Source: UMGS1975 sp959600905
GTDB lineage: Bacteria > Bacillota > Clostridia > Christensenellales > QAND01
DNA length: 46,837 nt
Assembly (NCBI GenBank): GCA_959600905.1
Contig: CAUGNO010000012.1
Location: forward strand, 1 to 46,837
Reading direction: 5' to 3'
Shown here: piece by piece, positions 44,611 through 46,837 of the stretch
Numbering within the stretch: position 1 is the stretch's first letter
Layout of the letters: each line of letters starts with the position of its first letter
Program-made: the position numbers and the translations under genes
The notes under the pieces: model-generated
What the model saw: only the letters and a program-made list of their open reading frames with translations
Database searches by the model: none
Told to the model about the DNA's origin: nothing

Positions 44611-45987
44611 ATGCAAGAAAGAGAAAGGTTTAGCTCGCGGCTGGGATTTATCCTGATTTCGGCGGGCTGTGCCATCGGGCTGGGCAACGTATGGCGGTTT
44701 CCCTATATTGTAGGGCAAAACGGCGGCGCGGCGTTTATTTTGATCTACCTGTTTTTTCTGGTGATCCTTGGCATTCCCATCATGACGATGGAGTTTTCCG
44801 TAGGCCGGGCCAGCCGGAAGAGCGTGGCCAGCTCATTTAAGGCGCTGGAGCCGCCGGGCACAAAGTGGCATTGGTATAGCTATTTTGGCATGGCGGGCAA
44901 CTATCTTTTGATGATGTTTTATACGGTGATCTCCGGCTGGATCCTAGCGTATATCTTCAAGATGATCCGCGGGGATTTTGCCGGGATGACGGCTGAGGGC
45001 GTCAAGGCGCAGTTTGACGGGCTGGTGGCGGATCCCTGGGTGCAGGTGCTGTGCCTGGCGATCGTCATTCTGCTGGGCTTTGGCATCTGCTCGCTGGGGC
45101 TGAAAAACGGGGTAGAGCGCATCACGAAAAAGATGATGGTGCTGCTCATCGCGCTGATGGTGGTGCTGGCGGTGCGCTCGGTTACGCTGGAAGGGGCCGG
45201 CGAAGGGCTTCGCTATTATCTGGTGCCGGATTTTAGCAAGATAGCGGAGCGCGGCATTGGCACGGTGCTGTTTGAGGCCATGGGGCAGGCGTTTTTCACG
45301 CTTTCCATCGGCATGGGCAGCATGGCCATCTTTGGCAGCTATATGGATAAGGACCGGAAGATACTGGGCGAATCCATCAGCATTACGGCGCTGGATACCT
45401 TTGTGGCGGTGATGGCAGGCCTCATTATCCTGCCGGCCTGCTCTGCTACCGGCGTGCCGATGGATTCCGGCCCGTCGCTGATCTTTGTGACGCTGCCAAA
45501 TATCTTTAACGCCATGCCGCTGGGCCAGGTATGGGGTGCGTTGTTCTTTGTGTTTATGCTGTTTGCCGCGCAGAGCACGCTGGTCGCGGTGTTTGAAAAT
45601 ATCATCTCCTTTGCCATGGATCTTTGGGGCTGGAGCCGGAAAAAGGCATGCCTGGTAAATATCGGGCTGATCTTCCTGCTTTCGCTGCCGGCGCTTTTGG
45701 GCGGCAATCTGTGGCAGGCGTTCCAGCCGTTGGGCATGGCGATTTCGGATTTTGAAGATTTCCTTGTAAGCAACAATATTTTGCCGCTGGGTTCGCTGGT
45801 ATATGTGATGTTTTGCGTATCCAAGCGAGGCTGGGGCTGGAAAAACTTTTTGCAGGAGGCCAATACGGGGAAGGGACGCAGCTTTTCTTCGCGCATTTAC
45901 CTGTATGCCAAATATGTGATCCCCGTCATCGTGCTGTATATCTTTATACAGGGATACATCGTAAAGTTCTTCCTGCCGGCAGGCTGA
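44611..45987 (+). CDS. Sodium-dependent transporter of the neurotransmitter:sodium symporter (NSS/SNF) family
   Basis: This 458-residue membrane protein has about eleven hydrophobic helices, the number usual for bacterial NSS proteins such as MhsT and Tyt1. TM1 carries the unwound substrate/sodium-site sequence AGCAIGLGNVWRFPYIVGQN near 19-38. TM6 reads GQAFFTLSIGMGSMAIFGSY, with the conserved unwound stretch. It takes up an amino acid with sodium; the substrate is unknown. The ATG at 44611 is preceded by an unusual G-only site (TTGGGGGCGG). Longer starts (ATG 44566) would begin in the leader hairpin. Own promoter and terminator. Confidence 0.92.
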   Translation: MQERERFSSRLGFILISAGCAIGLGNVWRFPYIVGQNGGAAFILIYLFFLVILGIPIMTMEFSVGRASRKSVASSFKALEPPGTKWHWYSYFGMAGNYLLMMFYTVISGWILAYIFKMIRGDFAGMTAEGVKAQFDGLVADPWVQVLCLAIVILLGFGICSLGLKNGVERITKKMMVLLIALMVVLAVRSVTLEGAGEGLRYYLVPDFSKIAERGIGTVLFEAMGQAFFTLSIGMGSMAIFGSYMDKDRKILGESISITALDTFVAVMAGLIILPACSATGVPMDSGPSLIFVTLPNIFNAMPLGQVWGALFFVFMLFAAQSTLVAVFENIISFAMDLWGWSRKKACLVNIGLIFLLSLPALLGGNLWQAFQPLGMAISDFEDFLVSNNILPLGSLVYVMFCVSKRGWGWKNFLQEANTGKGRSFSSRIYLYAKYVIPVIVLYIFIQGYIVKFFLPAG

Positions 45988-46000
45988 GCGCATAAGGAAA

Positions 46001-46026
46001 AACCGACCCTGGGGTCGGTTTTTTTC
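46001..46026 (+). terminator. Terminator of the NSS transporter gene
   Basis: AACCGACC (46001-46008) pairs with GGTCGGTT (46013-46020), with T run to 46026. Confidence 0.9.
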
Positions 46027-46027
46027 T

Positions 46028-46055
46028 TTGCAAACGTGCCTTGGCTCCGTATAAT
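46028..46055 (+). promoter_or_regulatory. Promoter of azlC
   Basis: TTGCAA (46028-46033), a 16-base spacer, then the perfect TATAAT (46050-46055), right after the preceding terminator. Confidence 0.72.
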
Positions 46056-46083
46056 GGAGGCTATGGGAAAAGAGGTTTTGTCA

Positions 46084-46776
46084 ATGGGAAAGAGGACAAG
46101 CGCAGCCAGAGCCGCCTTTGGATATACCATCCCGGTGCTGGCGGGGTATGTATGCTTGGGCGCGGCCTATGGGCTATTGATGCAGGCCAAGGGCTTGGGA
46201 TGGGGATGGACGCTGGCCATCAGCCTATTTACCTATGCGGGCAGCCTGCAATTTGTCATGATCGGCCTTTTAACCAGCGCATTTGAGCCGGTATATGCAT
46301 TTTTGCTGGCGCTGATGGTCAACGCACGCCATCTGTTTTACGGCATCTCGATGCTGGGGCGCTTTCAGGGCATGGGCTGGAAAAAATGGCTGCTGGTATT
46401 TGGGTTGACGGACGAAACCTTTTCCATCCACTGCGCCGCCAAAGAGCCGGCAGGGGTGGACCGGGGATGGTTTATGCTGTGCGTTTCGCTGCTGGATCAC
46501 AGCTACTGGATGCTGGGCTCGCTGATCGGCTGCCTTGCGGGCGGGTTGTTTGCTTTTGATACAACCGGCATTGATTTTGTGATGACGGCGCTGTTTGTCG
46601 TCATCTTTTTGGATCAGTGGAAGCAGCAGAAAAACCACGGCCCGGCGCCGGTGGGCCTGGGGGCCTCGGCGCTGTGCCTTTTGGCGTTTGGGCCAGATGG
46701 CTTTTTGCTGCCTGCCATGGCGCTGATCGTGGCGGGCATTACGCTGTGCCGCGGCAGATGGGAGGAAAGCGCATGA
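46084..46776 (+). CDS. azlC: AzlC family branched-chain amino acid exporter, large subunit
   Basis: This 230-residue membrane protein is of the AzlC/YgaZ family. It has FGYTIPVLAGYVCLGAAYGL near 10-29, then FTYAGSLQFVMIGLL near 48 and MVNARHLFYGISM near 77, the signature of the family, with later hydrophobic helices. With a small AzlD partner it exports branched-chain amino acids (azaleucine resistance in Bacillus, valine export by YgaZH). The ATG at 46084 follows AGAGG; an earlier in-frame ATG (46063) is less well placed. The stop overlaps an ATG (ATGA) at 46773, where azlD would be expected. Confidence 0.92.
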   Translation: MGKRTSAARAAFGYTIPVLAGYVCLGAAYGLLMQAKGLGWGWTLAISLFTYAGSLQFVMIGLLTSAFEPVYAFLLALMVNARHLFYGISMLGRFQGMGWKKWLLVFGLTDETFSIHCAAKEPAGVDRGWFMLCVSLLDHSYWMLGSLIGCLAGGLFAFDTTGIDFVMTALFVVIFLDQWKQQKNHGPAPVGLGASALCLLAFGPDGFLLPAMALIVAGITLCRGRWEESA

Positions 46777-46814
46777 CGACCTTGCAAATCGGAATTTGTG
46801 GAGAGATTTCCTGA
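46773..46814 (+). pseudogene. azlD: azlD start, interrupted after a few codons
   Basis: An ATG overlapping the azlC stop, preceded by GGAGGAAAGC, begins MTTLQIG, a plausible AzlD opening. The frame then stops at 46812-46814, after 13 residues instead of about 100. The following bases up to the window end do not look like AzlD in any frame. It is either a truncated gene or an assembly end artefact. Confidence 0.45.
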
Positions 46815-46837
46815 ACTTTCCTTATTTTTCAAGGCTT

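Overview
The window looks like a chromosomal segment of a strictly anaerobic, low-to-mid GC Firmicute of the class Clostridia, probably a gut commensal. I cannot name a genus. The grounds are: pyruvate formate-lyase with its activase, a ferredoxin-type [FeFe]-hydrogenase, a diiron flavoprotein (FprA), Gram-positive RNA regulators (T-box, L10 leader, L1 sites, a ZTP/pfl riboswitch), strong AGGAGG ribosome binding sites, and a collagen-like spore-surface protein with a promoter resembling a sigma-K site. All genes share similar base composition. I see no insertion sequence, phage, CRISPR array, rRNA or replication origin. The last 65 bases may be a broken or artefactual end.

Layout. 1-1500: tail of an upstream gene, then an iron-type alcohol dehydrogenase. 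1530-5172: the translation cluster rpmG-secE-nusG-rplK-rplA-rplJ-rplL, with L1-binding hairpins before rplK and rplA and an L10 leader before rplJ; rpoB does not follow rplL. 5171-8100 (minus): MATE exporter, MarR regulator and alpha/beta hydrolase. 8104-9751 (minus): amidohydrolase. 9771-14137 (minus): an XRE-cupin regulator with a complete polyamine-type ABC transporter potABCD. 14278-17693: a lipoprotein and two tandem M29 aminopeptidases. 17819-22353: gap, gpsA (minus), a short GH32 enzyme and an aldo/keto reductase. 22360-25014 (minus): a calcium-type P-ATPase. 25169-25245: tRNA-Arg(CCG). 25398-30148 (minus): a secreted subtilase, a flavoprotein and FprA. 30386-31683: MarR regulator and pheA. 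31727-33443 (minus): a LOR/SDH-domain protein and the collagen-like protein. 33592-36087: an esterase, a tryptophan T-box and trpB. 36236-38186: an Fe-S aldo/keto reductase-like protein and a chloramphenicol acetyltransferase-like gene with a translational attenuator. 38236-41325 (minus): pflB and pflA behind a ZTP/pfl riboswitch. 41452-43666 (minus): a HAD phosphatase and the hydrogenase. 43868-46837: a cis-prenyltransferase, an NSS transporter, azlC and a stub of azlD.

How the genes work together. Several encode fermentative energy and redox balance: alcohol dehydrogenase, GAPDH, PFL, hydrogenase (with a Rex-like operator) and FprA for oxygen removal. Others handle peptides and amino acids: two M29 peptidases, subtilase, PotABCD, NSS, AzlC, PheA and TrpB.

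The most striking observation is at 37478-37550. A 9-codon leader ORF with its own ribosome binding site is followed by a 12-bp hairpin that buries the ribosome binding site of the acetyltransferase gene. This is the architecture of drug-inducible cat translational attenuation. All functional statements are read from sequence only; no database search was run.
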